From Silene conica (Eukaryota > Streptophyta > Magnoliopsida > Caryophyllales > Caryophyllaceae): a stretch of 64,000 nt of DNA. The notes under the pieces were generated by a model, which made no database searches, was not told where the DNA came from, and was given only the letters and a program-made list of their open reading frames with translations. The translations under genes were made by a program, and so were the position numbers. Shown here one piece after another: positions 31,908-43,407 of the stretch; positions within the stretch are counted from its first letter, which is position 1, and each line of letters begins with the position of its first letter. The stretch is from positions 38,264,530 through 38,328,529 of the forward strand of contig CM055319.2 in assembly GCA_029255685.2 (NCBI GenBank). The letters run 5' to 3'.

Positions 31908-33639
31908 TGATGTGTGCATTTTGTATAGACTTTTTAGTCTTGTTTTGCACACATTCTCGTAATATTTGGTGATTTTATATCATTTTATACCCCGTATGTG
32001 CTACTTTATGTTCGTGTTGCTATTTTGCAGATAGTGACCGAATAGTAGCGGGAACCGGGCTCTTTCTGCCTCAATGCACTGTTTTTCTATAGTCGATGGA
32101 AGAACCGCGGTTGATCGTATGACAATCGAGAAGTTTGAAGTGAAGAATCAACTCCTGTGCCTTTCGAAGGATCCATCGAGAGAAAAGTCCTCGATTGAGC
32201 TGTCTTGTGCTCGATCGAGGGAGCCAGACGAATAAAAGTCCTCGATCGAGCTGTCCTGTGCTCGATCGAGAGGTATCCAAGAAGGAAGCACTCGGTCGAA
32301 AGCCAGAGTGGTCGATCGAGAAGTGCCAAAGAAGAGGAGTCGATCGAGTATACTTACACCATTCGATCGACCGGTTTATGAAGCTAAAAGGACTCGATCG
32401 AGATGAATTTTCCCTCGATCGAGAGCTTGGAGACTCTTTGTGTTTCCTGAGTTATTACAGCAGTTTAGATTTTCTCTTCTATTTAAGGAGCTCATTTGAG
32501 AGCATTAGGTATCAAGTTTGCAGACCCTAATTTTACTCTCAAAAACTCTTTTACCTTTAGTTATTTTTCTGAACTTTTGTAGCCGTCAAAATATTAGCAA
32601 TTTACGGGTTTTTCGTTCTTTCGTACCAATTCCTGTCCTTGCTTTTGATTACTGTAATTCTCTCTTCTCTTATCATTATTTTTCTAATCTTGTTTCAGTT
32701 TCTTATCACTGTTTTCGTTCTATCATTTCCGATCAGTTTCCCACGCTTATACTCTGTTTTTCGTTGTTTGTGTTCGTTACTATTACTCGTCCGTCTTTGC
32801 CTCTGATTTCGCTTTCTTTTCTCGTACATTTCTCTTTGTTAGTTCTGACCTCTAAGTTTTAATCTAGTCGTTTTTTATCCCTGTTTAATTCGTATCGTAT
32901 GCTAGTTTGTTATTTTACATCCGTCTTAAGATTGCAATTTATAATCTGGATTTTTATTTATCATTTTATCATGTCGTATGCTAGAATTCTCATTGTCGTA
33001 ATAATCTTTGTCAACCCCATCATGAGTAGCTAAATCCCTAATATGTTGGGATGAGGGAGTTGTGTCGAATACATGATATGTAGTAGTCGGGTTAGACCGT
33101 CTTTGCTGGGAGTAATCGTTAAACAATTTCTTTTATGTTTGGTTTAGTGAGTGCACGCATGAGACCTTACATCTAGTTAATACCCGACCTAGACCGGAAG
33201 GTTGGAAGGGTAAGACTTGTTTAATGATTTTAAATAGTTTTTGTGAGAGCGGAAGTTAAGCAAAAACGACCTTAGGGCGACTTAAGACCGGAAGGTATAG
33301 TCAGGTTTGAGACTTGACCGTAATAACCCAGCCTTTCCCACCAATAATTGGCCTATTCTAATTACGACAATCATACGTGAGACACAACGACCCAAGTTCC
33401 CAACATATTCCCTTTCCTTGATTTTTATCTCAATTTGCGTTATTTTCCGTGTTTTTATCCCTTGCTTATTCCCATATCGTAGTTTAGTTATCACAATTCA
33501 AACCCCCCATTTCTGTGACCATAGATAAAAACTGTTAGTTGAACAAGTTCGCTTCCCTGAGGAGATCGACCATATTTACCGCTAGCTTCTGTTAGTAGGA
33601 CCTAGGCTTTTATTTTTGATGTATGAACGACACGCATCA
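31908..33639 (+). repeat. 3' LTR of element B
   Basis: It starts TGATGTGTGCATTTTG after the polypurine tract and ends CGACACGCATCA. GTGTG follows, matching the duplication before the 5' LTR. It is almost identical to 15813-17603 apart from a deletion of about 56 bp near 32935. The palindrome array is kept at about 32190-32420, with one early copy mutated to CTCGATTGAG. Confidence 0.93.
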
Positions 33640-33934
33640 GTGTGTATGTAGATGAGGCTGTTTGCAGGGGGTTACGTTGAGGCTAGCGAGCGATGATCCT
33701 TCATCGTTGACTTTTACCTTATCGTGTAGCTAGACCTTCTTTTGACATTTTGTTTTGTGCCTGTAGGCATATCCTATCCCGGGCTTGGTTTTGTATTTAA
33801 AGTTTTAATACTTATTTATGTTTCAGTTTGTAGTAGGACACCTCGCATGTTTAGTTATGTTAAAAAGTTTTAATTCCGCTGCATTTTTAGTACTTTGTAT
33901 GTTTATTATTTCCGCTGCCGCAAGGGGTTTTACA

Positions 33935-34794
33935 ACACATGCATATCGAACCTCTTCTGCATCCAATATACCTTGGACCGCGTCCGCCACTTCAGAAGTT
34001 CTAGAACACAAATGGTCTCTAGCATCCAACCTAGAAATGACCCACCAGACCTGTGGCAACAGTTCTAGTAAACAAATGGTCTTTGTCCCACAAGACCTAT
34101 GACACCTTTCATCCATTTAGGCCTAGACGAGCTTGCTCAAGGACTCACCTCGAGCTAGGAGTTCCATGCCTTACAGTGTACAACTTCAAGTCTTGGGCTT
34201 GCTGATGCATTCTCGTGTCTAGCCCAAGTCCAACCTTGGCTTCTAATACCACATGTCATCGCTTGGTCAAGCCAGTGCCCCCACATGCTCCTATACTAGC
34301 ATGTCAATGTGCGCTTCTTGGGGATTTGCTATACATGCATATCGAAACTCCTCTGCATCAACTATACCCTGGATCGGGTCGACCACTTCGGAAGTTCTAG
34401 AACACAAATGGTCTTTGGCATCCAACCTAGAAAGGACCCACCAGACCTGTGGCAACAGTTCTAGTACACAAATGGTCTTTGTCCCACAAGACCTATGACG
34501 CCTTTCATCCATTTAGGCCTGGACGGGGCTTGCTCAAGGACTCACCTCGATCGAGGACTTCCATGCCTTATAGTGTACAATTTCAAGTCTTGGGCATGGT
34601 GATGCATTCTCGTGTCTAGCCCAAGTCCAACCTTGGCTTCTAATACTATTTGTTGTGCGGAAGCGTGAATACCTCTTGCTGGGCCTCTACTGCGCCGATG
34701 TCCATTGTCCATAATAGTATGATATTGTCCACTTGGGGCCAAGCCCTCACAGATTTACTCTTAGGCTCCTTCGTAAAAGACCTCTTAAAATTAT
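33935..34794 (-). mobile_element. TRIM-like unit: duplicated interior, PBS and truncated LTR
   Basis: This continues the unit split by solo LTR D. The interior contains a direct duplication of about 397 bp (compare 33937 and 34333). On the minus strand a mutated tRNA-Met PBS (ATGGTATTAGAAGCC, an A-for-C change) precedes the LTR that begins at 34652 (TGTTGTGCGGAAGCG on the plus strand). That LTR is cut at 34794 by element F. Nothing here is coding; the frames of 60-95 codons are duplicated noise. Confidence 0.75.
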
Positions 34795-35814
34795 TGTAAC
34801 ATCCCAATATTTCGGGACTTCATTTAAATAACTAATTAATTTATGTGAGAAATAATTTATATTTCGTAAATTTTGGAACTTCATTTAAATAACTAATTAA
34901 TTTATGTGAGAATATTTTAAAAGGATTTAAATAAGATTTCATTTAATTGCGTAATTTACGTCTTAGCAATTTAATTTCATAGTCCGGAAATATTTATATC
35001 GTCTTAAGTTTAAAGTGACTTTAAGTCGATGTTCTTAGCTTAAATTGTCTTAAAAATTGTCTTATGGGCCTAACTTGTTAATGGACCCATTTTCCCTCTT
35101 TTTCCTCACAAAGCCCTAACCCCTTTATTCTCTACCTCCTCCTTCATTTCATTTTTCAGATTGTAAACATAACAACAAACACCATTCTTGTGAATTTCTC
35201 CTTCAATCTTAAAATGCTCATAGAATCTTTGTTTCTTATCCGATTGACACGATTTTCACGGCTACGGATTCCTCTTCTCGCCCTCCTTCTTTCTAAGTAG
35301 GTTTTATCTCATAATTTTTCCACCAAAATTTCGGGCTGTGACGTTTTGGCTCGTTTTTCGAGACTTATGTTGTTTTTTGTGTTTCTAGTCGCGGACTTGG
35401 ACAAAAAGAGTAGCTTGGAGTCGGAATCATGTTGATTTAAGAAGTTATGAGGTGACGATAATGAGCTTACTCGGCCTATTTTGTTTTATTAGTATTCCTG
35501 ATGTTTTTGATGTGTTCTTATGATCTTAAGTAGGAAAAAGGTTGCAAACATCTTTAGTATGTTTATTATTCTGATTCTTATGAGAAATTGGTTTTGAAAT
35601 CATTATGAGGGATGGTTTTGGAGTATACATGAAAGATGAGTTTAATTTGGGATTTTGATGTGAATGCATGAATTTGATGATGTTCTTATGTTTCTTATAC
35701 TTGTTTGATGTTATAAACATGCTGAGACTGTTGAGTTGTTTAGGAACATGCTAGGGATCATTTGATGAAGTATTGGATTGTTAAGCTTTGTCGAAAATGG
35801 CGTGTTTCGCGAGC

Positions 35815-36135
35815 AGGGACTCCCAGCCGGTAGGCCGACCGGCAGCCGGTCAACCGGCTGAGAGCCCTTTATGGGTTCTACGTGTTTTTATGGAATAAGG
35901 TTGAATAGGGTGCTCAGCCGGGTGACCGGCCGCCGGTCCACCGGCTGAGGCTCCTTTGTATTGTTGTCTTTATTGAAAAGAAGATTATAGGGAGATCGGT
36001 CTCCCAGCCGGGTGGCCGGCGGCCGGTCGACCGACTGGGAACCCTTACTCATTATTTTGTGGTTTTAAAAGGGCTGTTTGGTGGGGTTGGCAGACGATGG
36101 ACCGGCAGCCGGTCGTAGACCGGCTGGTAGCCCCA
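35815..36135 (+). repeat. GC-rich nested-hairpin array of element F LTR
   Basis: Four units of about 90 bp each have outer arms CAGCCGG/CCGGCTG and an inner hairpin GACCGGC-N-GCCGGTC, a stem within a stem. The centre base varies (A, C, G, A). Unit 3 keeps the inner stem through a G-T wobble. Outer flanks such as GACTCCCAGCCGG and CCGGCTGAGAGCCC extend the arms. Confidence 0.85.
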
Positions 36136-36390
36136 TTTTATACTAAAATGCATTTAACTTGTGATCGGTTTGTCCGATTTACTTGGCACTTCTTCTGTGT
36201 GACTTATATGTTGTTTGAGGTCCCCGAGGTTCGGGTGGCACTATATTGGGTTCGGGAACGGAATTGAGGATAGAGACCCCCCTGCCGGGCAACCGGAAGG
36301 AAACCGGGTCTCCCTCGACTTAGTTCCCGGGATCAATTAAGTGTTGACTAGAGGTTTGAAAGTAAGTAAGATTAGGACTTAGTACATGGT

Positions 36391-36900
36391 TGTAGTACAT
36401 ATCGGAATATGTCTGAGTTGGGACCGCTAGAGTACGATATGTATTGATGTTTGTTGCATATCAAGCTATGTCTGAGGTGGGACCTCTAGTTTGATATGTG
36501 CGTGTATGTGGCGTGGCGGACATGTCTGAGTTGGGACCTCTGGACCGTTACGTGTATGGATGATGCGGTGGGAGATGTCTGAGTTGGGACCTCTTTCCCT
36601 CCGTGAGTTTGTTTGACCGTGGTGAATTGGGTCTGAGTCGGGATCCTGATTCACTACGAAGGGTAATGGTTATGGCTGAGTTTCGTCATTGAACCATTAT
36701 TAGCTAATCGGTATCCATTCGTGCCTGAGTTTGGGTTCACGGATGAATGCTAGCTGACCTTGTGTACCAAGTCTACCTGAGTTGGGGTGTGGCTTAGGCA
36801 CTACTGATTGTGTTTAGTTCTTTCCTGAGTTGGGGTTAGTTTTAGATACTGTTGTTTGCATCTGCTTGCCTGAGTTGGGGTACAGTGTCAGATGTTGGTG
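36391..36900 (+). repeat. Ten-unit hairpin array of element F LTR
   Basis: A loop with core CTGAGTTGGG recurs about every 50-55 bp, each copy between complementary arms unique to that unit. Examples are ACATATCG/CGATATGT (36397-36404, 36435-36442), CATATCAAGCT/AGTTTGATATG (36457-36467, 36488-36498) and TAATGGTT/AACCATTA (36664-36671, 36692-36699). Several mismatches are G-T and would pair in RNA. Confidence 0.9.
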
Positions 36901-37458
36901 AATGGATGTTTATCTAGAGTATTGTTTATCATTGAGTATTGTTCGTCCAAGGCATTGGACGACTCTTATTCTGAGTTCGTAAATGGTTTGAGGAGAAAGA
37001 CCCCCCGGCCGGGCAACCGGAAGGGAGACCGACTCTCACCTCAAATATTTTCCGAAGTTATTTAAGGGTTTTTGCATAAGTGATCCATGTTGAGATGAAG
37101 GATGACATATATATACTTCGCATATTGTGATGTTGGAGTATGATGGATGTTCTTATGTGTTACTTGTTGCTAACAATAGGTGGCTAGGAGAACTCTAGTC
37201 ACTCCTCACTGATTGTGGCGTACATGTTTTCATGTATGTAGGTACATGATGGCTATGGAGGGTTAAGGCTAGCGAGCAATGATCCTATCATCGATGACAT
37301 ACACTTTATCGTTTAGCTAGACCTCGACTTTTGTTATACATTGAGTGCCTGCAGCGATATGCTATCCCGGGCTGCATTTTGTACTTATGGTTTTATACTT
37401 AGACTTATATACTTATCTATGTTTACATTTTCCGCTGCGACGAGGGTTTTTTTACAGT

Positions 37459-37470
37459 TGGTATCAGAGC
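37459..37470 (+). other. Primer-binding site of element F (initiator tRNA-Met)
   Basis: TGGTATCAGAGC follows the LTR end by two bases and is complementary to the 3' end of plant initiator tRNA-Met. Confidence 0.93.
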
Positions 37471-40400
37471 GTTATCGCTCCCGACGCACTCATGTGGCCC
37501 CCAACCTTAACTTGACCATATAATTGAATAATGAATGAGAGATGGGGTAGATTTAAGGACAAGTGGTAGTCTGTTTTATGATTGTTTATATTAGGTTCTA
37601 ACGTGTTTGTCGATTGTCATTGATTTTACATTTATATCTTTCAATCGACGAACCCTGAGCTTACCCAATTGGCAATCAAGACCGGAGTTCTGCCGAAGAT
37701 AGAAGATTCGTGCTACAGTGGGAGAATGCTTCTAAGCGTTGAAGATACTCCTCTTTATTTGTGCATCACCTTCTTTGATAACTCCGGGTGCCCATCGCTT
37801 CTTTTGGAATATTTTCATATCGCACTTGAAACCTGCCTTCATACCTTTTTAACTTAACCTGGTTACTTGCTTTCTCGAGGTGCCTTGTAGGTAATCTTCC
37901 CTTTTATTGGATTTTGAGGAACTAGTTTGGGATAACCGTAAGTCCGTGTGATGAGAAATGTTGTTATTTGAGGAATAACTTAAGAGGTATCGAGAGACAT
38001 GTTTTGATGATCCAAGTGTCTAGTTGTCTATCCAATTGGGAGAGTTAAAGTGAGTGATAGGGTACTTACTTGAAGGTTGAGTTGTATACTTAGTATTTGG
38101 TGGAACTTAATCTTGAGAACCATGCTCAGATTGTGAGGATTAGTGGATTGGAGGGTACTGTTTAAGGAGTTAGATAAGATACTTGAGATTATAGAGAAAC
38201 CTGAAAGAATAGGCTTAAGATGTTAATGATGATGAGTGGATGAGTGAAGTGAGTTAGTATCACTTGACTTAGGTGAGTGATTGAGCTGAGATAGGCCCGT
38301 TGTTTGAGGGATACGAATCATTAGCAATAATATTCGAATACTCGAAGAATTTATGATTTAAACTTAGAGGAAGTGAATTGTTATCCGACTCTAGGTTGCA
38401 TAGTGGACCTTGGCGTTTATCTATTGAAGAACTTAAGAGAAATTTGAGGACGCACTACCTGTATGTGGGTAGAATAAAGTGATTCATTGGGAGATGAAAG
38501 TTCGGAAACTTGATGATTTAAGAATGGTTATCTGGTGGACAGTACTTTAAGTGAAGTGGATATAGCATATGGGTTTGATAGCCTTACAGTGTTATTGAAT
38601 CGTCATTTGAGGAACTGGCAATGATGAAATATCGAAAGCTTTTGGAAATAGGAAATGGGGATGATGATATAGTTTTAAATTTTGAAGAGCTATGGTATAT
38701 AGGTCATTTGGAGAGTAAAGAGTGAGAACCTCGTGAGGATAATGGGAGGCTCGAACCTTGGGAAATTTACGTGATCGTTCCTCCCTTCTCCCTTGCTTCT
38801 CCTTCTGATCTTGGCTTCAATTTTATTGGAGTCCATAGCCTAAAGTTCCTTACCTTGTCATCTCGTTTTTCCTTGAGTCGCTTTCGTGTGACTCTCTCGA
38901 GATCTGTATCGTGTTTGTCTCTGAAGTTCGTATCTCATTCCCTCTTCTGTGAGCCTTCTTCCCTTTCATTTAGATTAGTGGCGATTGACTTGTTCTTGGA
39001 GTAGTGATACATGCCTTGAGGAATCCTTGGTTTTGCGTTATCAGAATTTAGTTGAGAGAGTTCGTGCTATGATATTGGAGTAATACTAGAAAATGTGCCG
39101 TGTTGAGAGTTTCATGTTAAAGGCCTAATTGTATGAGTGCCACTTGTGGATTGGCGTCAACCATAAGATTATTGATGATTGTATCTTCTTATAAGGGTAG
39201 TGATGGTCTTATGGAAACCGTGTGGATGGAAGATGTACTTCTTTGGAAAACTTTCTTTTGGGATGCTCACTTTTCATAATGAGATTTCGAAATTTGAGGA
39301 TTTACGTAAGATACTTGGAGTCCTAGATGATTTTGGAGGAACATGCTTAAGATAATGATGTGGTCAAATAGATGAATGAGGTAAGTTAGTGCTACTTGAT
39401 CTTGAGGAATTGTTTGAATGCATAAAGGACCACATACTTGAGGAATGAGAGTTATTCCTAATGGTGTGAGAATGTTGAGACATTTACAAGTGGACTTATG
39501 GAGTTGACTGAGTGTTTGACCTTAAGTTACTTATTGAACCTCAACGTTTACCTATTGAAGTACTTAATGAAATTGGAAGATGCACCACTATTAGGTGGAT
39601 CATTTATGATAACTTGTGGGATAATGGAAGCCTGTTGGCTTAATAATAGTTCAATAACGGTTGACAGGTAACCATTGATGTTTGAGGTAATCATAGTTTA
39701 GGGATTTGCAACTTATAGCTCTTCATGGATACCATTTGAGGAATCACGGGATTGGAATCACTAGACCTTATTGCAGTGTATGCTCTTGGTAAGGTGGTTA
39801 GAAACCTGTGAATTCAAAAGTTGTTACTTTAGTGGAGCCTTAATTTGAATGTTCACCTTATGGTAATAAAATTTGGGATTTGAGGATTTCGAAATGCCCC
39901 GTGGAATAAGTTGATGGAATCGAGTTGTTTAGAGTTTAAGGTTATGGATGATTTTGTTATGGTCCCTCAATGGAAAAGGTTAAAGGATAGAATTACCGTA
40001 TCTCTGTTTTGAGGTTCGATGTTATGGTAACGGAAATTTTGGTTTACAGTTTTGGAAGTGCGTGAACCTTGGTCTAGGATACGTGCTTAAGCTTCTACCT
40101 TGAATGGAAATCCTTAACTAGTGATGAATGGATTTTAGTGTGAGCTTATCCGCATAGCTGACCTCGTTTTTGGTGGGAATTTCAGGTTAGTGCTAGTAGA
40201 ATGAGAGTTTGGAACCCTCTCTCGGTAGGAAATGCCTTGTTCCGTGAATAAGTTAATGGTAAGATAGATTGTGGAACCATTATGAATCTAGAGGTCACTC
40301 CAATCGTCCCCCACAGAATGTAAGAGGAATCATTGCAACGATGTTTGAGTATGGATCGAGTGGTTAGTGTTCCAGTATTTTTACAGTGTCCCTGTCTTCT

Positions 40401-41005
40401 ATGGTCTTTAGCCTGGCTGTTTTCATCCTTTCGACCGTCCCTTATATGCTCTATTAGGTGCGAAACTGAAAGCTCATGGTTTGTGTGTTAATAGTAATTC
40501 GTATGTGTTTTGGTGCCTTTTGTAACCGCTACAAATTGATTTCCTCTCAGTCGATGGCAAACTTGTAGGATTTTACGACTTTACTTACTCAAGAATTTGA
40601 AACTTAGCAATTGAGTTGAAGAAAAACTTGGTTTTAAGAGCCGAATGGTTTGCAATTTGATTGATCTCTGCGTCGAATTGCTATTTGAACTCGTTATCGG
40701 AGACGTCTGATAACCGGTACTATGCTCATCGACACCGGATCGATCTAATTTTTGGATTTTAACTGATTTAATTTTGGGAGTGGTCTCGAATTTGGAATAT
40801 CGGGCTCTTGAATACGTAACGAGAACCCAACATATCTTGACAAAGACTCGTACCTTGGAAGTTATTTTCGAAACCTGTGAAATAAATATAAGTTCTGAAG
40901 TGTCGGATTTTTATTAAACATTTTGGATGATAGCGTTGCCTTTTATAATTTTCTAATTTCTACTTTCAAGTTTTGAGGACGAAACTTTTTGAAAGGTAGG
41001 GTGAT
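37471..41005 (+). other. Non-coding interior of element F
   Basis: I see no gag, protease, RT or integrase motif in any frame over 3.5 kb. The longest frames are under 80 codons and unlike known retroelement proteins. There are degenerate internal resemblances, for example around 38205-38330 and 39345-39470, that suggest an old tandem duplication. The segment is T/G-rich on the plus strand and ends in a GAGGACGAAACTTTTT motif before the polypurine tract. Confidence 0.7.
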
Positions 41006-41593
41006 TGTAACATCCCAATATTTCGGGACTTGGAAGTTTAAATATTTTAAGTTCAAGTTCGAGAATAATTTATTTTTCGTAAATTTTGGAACTTCACTTA
41101 AATAACTGATTAATTTATGTGAGAATATTTTAAAAGGATTTAAATAAGATTTCATTTAATTTCGTAGTTTACGTTTTAGCAATTTAATTTCATAGTCCGG
41201 AAATATTTCTATCGTCTTAAGTTTATAGAGACCTTAAGTCTGTTTTCTTAGCTTAAACTGTCTTAAAACTTGTCTTATGGGCCTAACTTGTTAATGGACC
41301 CATTTTCCCTCTTTTTCCTCACAAAACCCTAACGCCTTTATCCTCTACCTCTCTCCTTCATTTCATTTTTCAGATTGTAAACATAACAACAAACACCATT
41401 CCTGTGAATTTCTCCTTCAATCTTAAAATGTTCATAGAATCTTTGTTTCTTATCCGATTGAGACGATTTTTGCGGCTACGGATTCCTCTTCTCGCCCTCC
41501 TTCTTTCTAAGTAATTTTTATCTCATAATTTTTCCGTCAAAATTTCGGGCTGTGACGTTTTGGCTCGTTTTTCGCGACTTATGTTGTTGTTTG
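41006..41593 (+). repeat. 3' LTR of element F, first part
   Basis: It begins TGTAACATCCCAATATTTCG and parallels 34795-35380. It differs by an insertion-like replacement around 41030 (GGAAGTTTAAATATTTTAAG), which resembles the end of solo LTR E. Element G entered after GTTTG (41589-41593); the LTR continues at 54978. Confidence 0.9.
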
Positions 41594-43407
41594 TGTTGGG
41601 AAATGTGTCCTCAAAAATAGTGCGATCACATAATTAAATGTCATGACGAGAATGCGCAAGGGATGATACGATATATATTAGTCAACTGACCAACATTAAT
41701 CGGTAATGATTGGCTAGCTAGAGTTTGACATTACTGTCGTATGACGGTGGTGGTCAGTTGATCCCTTTAGGTCACACCTATAGGCCAATTCCCTTAATTG
41801 ATATAATGGTCAAGTGTATATTGATACGAGTCGATCATATTCCTTAAAACTCGTATATCGAGAAATCAGAGGTTAAATCTTAATGTAAGATTTATGTTTG
41901 AAATTGAAACGTGTCAATTATCAAACAATAAACGATATTTATGAAATATCGTAATTAGAATGAATCGGGTTGTATAGTATCACAAGTGTTGTAAATCGTA
42001 TTGACGATTATTGAAATGACCATTTTATACATTAGTAATTATGAATTACTAGTCAATTTGTTAAATATGATTTAATTAATTTATGAATAATATTTATTTG
42101 ATAAATATGTATTTTAAATTAATGCAATTAACCTTATGTTGTGACATGTTGCATGTCACACATGAAATTGTACAAATGACAATATTGTAAAATGGATGTC
42201 CATTTTAATGTCATGGGTGCCGGTTTTTAGAGTATGTTTTAGGGAGTTTTATTTGATAAATTATTCCCTTAAAAACATAATCATGAGGTAGCCTTAAAAC
42301 CTAATTATAGGCATGCAAGCCTATTTCATGTGTTAGAGAAAAATGACTACCTATGGCCTTCCCCATGTAGAATCTCACGGCACCCCAACCCCAACATAAA
42401 CCCATCTAAATGTGAATTGTTTACTACTTGATGATTCATTCTAACCTTGAGTATAATTTTCTTAGTGTGAGAAAAACACATAAAAATCCTGATACGAATT
42501 CTTGATCAAAGAACTCGTCCGCGGAAGCCTTCTTGTAAATCTTGAAAGTAATCTTGAAAGAAATAACGATTTAGAACAAATAAAGAACAATCTTGGACGA
42601 ATCTTGAATTATGGATGAATGATGGTGATGGACGGTGGTGGTAGTGATGGCGGCGAGATGGTGGTCCGTCGGTGGTGGTGGTTATTGTGATTGTTTTTGT
42701 AGTTGTGACGGTCTTGAGGTGAATCCCCAAGGTAGAAGGATATTTGTTTGCCCTAGACCTATAGGACACCCAATGGTGATTTACTCCCTAGACCTATAGT
42801 TTGTAAATCGTGCTAACACTTGAAACGCGACAAGTATCAACGGTTCGGATCAACACTCGATGAGTCCTTGAGATTTCTTTAAGAATGCCTTAAAAATAAA
42901 ACTTGTAAATTTTATTTGCTTGAATGATAAACTGTCGAAACAAGAAAGACGATGTGTTCTTTATATAGTAGAAACACACGTCCCATAGCACAACACACAC
43001 GACACACATGACTCTTATCTCTATATGAGATTAGAAGTCCTAAACTATATCTAAATGGATTAAATATAATCCTTATTAAATCTTAAACTCTATCCTAAGA
43101 ATTAAAAGAATTAAATACTAACCCTAATAACCCTAGGATAACAAACTAACAAGATAATAACAAAGTGTAACTACCTTGTAACAAACTTATAACAAACTAA
43201 CAAACTTTCTTAACAAACTTTTAACCACCTTATAACTAACTTGTAACAACCCCTAAGTTAGTTATGCTCACAACACAACTCCTACGACCAAGCAAGTCGT
43301 GCACCTCCCCTCCGACCATCGTACCTCCGGCCACCTCCGGGCAGCCTCCTCCGGCCACCGAGCCCCCTATGGTGATCTCCTCCTCAATGCTATCCATACT
43401 TGGATCA

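Larger units (their letters stand above)
15813..33639 (+). mobile_element. Element B: Athila-type Ty3/gypsy element, gag-pro plus ORF1, no RT
   Basis: It has two LTRs, a tRNA-Asp PBS, a polypurine tract and the target duplication GTGTG (15808-15812 and 33640-33644). The interior encodes decayed gag-pro and an Athila ORF1-like protein but no reverse transcriptase, RNase H or integrase. With CACTA-2 removed the element is about 11.4 kb. It is a non-autonomous derivative close to the TR-GAG class. Its CTCGATCGAG palindromes occur in five clusters spread over the whole element. Confidence 0.93.
12257..33934 (+). mobile_element. Solo LTR D (Tekay/Del-like), split by nested insertions
   Basis: The ends are TGTAACATCCCG at 12257 and GGGGTTTTACA at 33934, flanked by ACACA on both sides (12252-12256 and 33935-33939). 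With the TRIM (14893-15447) and element B (15813-33639) removed, about 3.3 kb remains. There is no PBS or polypurine tract beside its ends, so it is a solo LTR left by recombination. Its segments match the LTRs of E and F, including the box at 14246-14290 and 15563-15608. 12257-14690 holds no gene; the short frames near 13033-13626 are in CTG/TTG-rich, non-coding LTR sequence. The Tekay/Del assignment comes from the TGTAACATCCC start, a habit of that lineage. Confidence 0.85.
34795..37456 (+). repeat. 5' LTR of element F
   Basis: The LTR runs from TGTAACATCCCAATATTTCG to GGGTTTTTTTACA, 2662 bp. It contains the GC-rich array at 35815-36135, the box pair at 36270-36315 and 36995-37040, and the ten-unit hairpin array between the boxes (36391-36900). 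The first 590 bp match the 3' LTR at 41006 closely. Confidence 0.92.

Noticed and set aside
33823..34512. Repeated frames of 60-97 codons on both strands
   Set aside because: They come from the duplicated interior of the TRIM-like unit, differ by frameshifts between copies and match no protein family.
37459..37470. tRNA-gene-like sequence (also at 48043 and near 46752)
   Set aside because: Only the last bases of a tRNA are matched; they are retrotransposon primer-binding sites beside LTR ends.
37341..39004. Possible genes in the interior of element F
   Set aside because: Frames are short and lack retroelement or host domains; the region is bounded by a PBS and a polypurine tract and fits a LARD interior.
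42506..42769. An 87-codon minus-strand frame, repeated at 46781-47044
   Set aside because: Both copies are the same part of the two LTRs of element H; the low-complexity Thr/His content and lack of any domain point to non-coding LTR.
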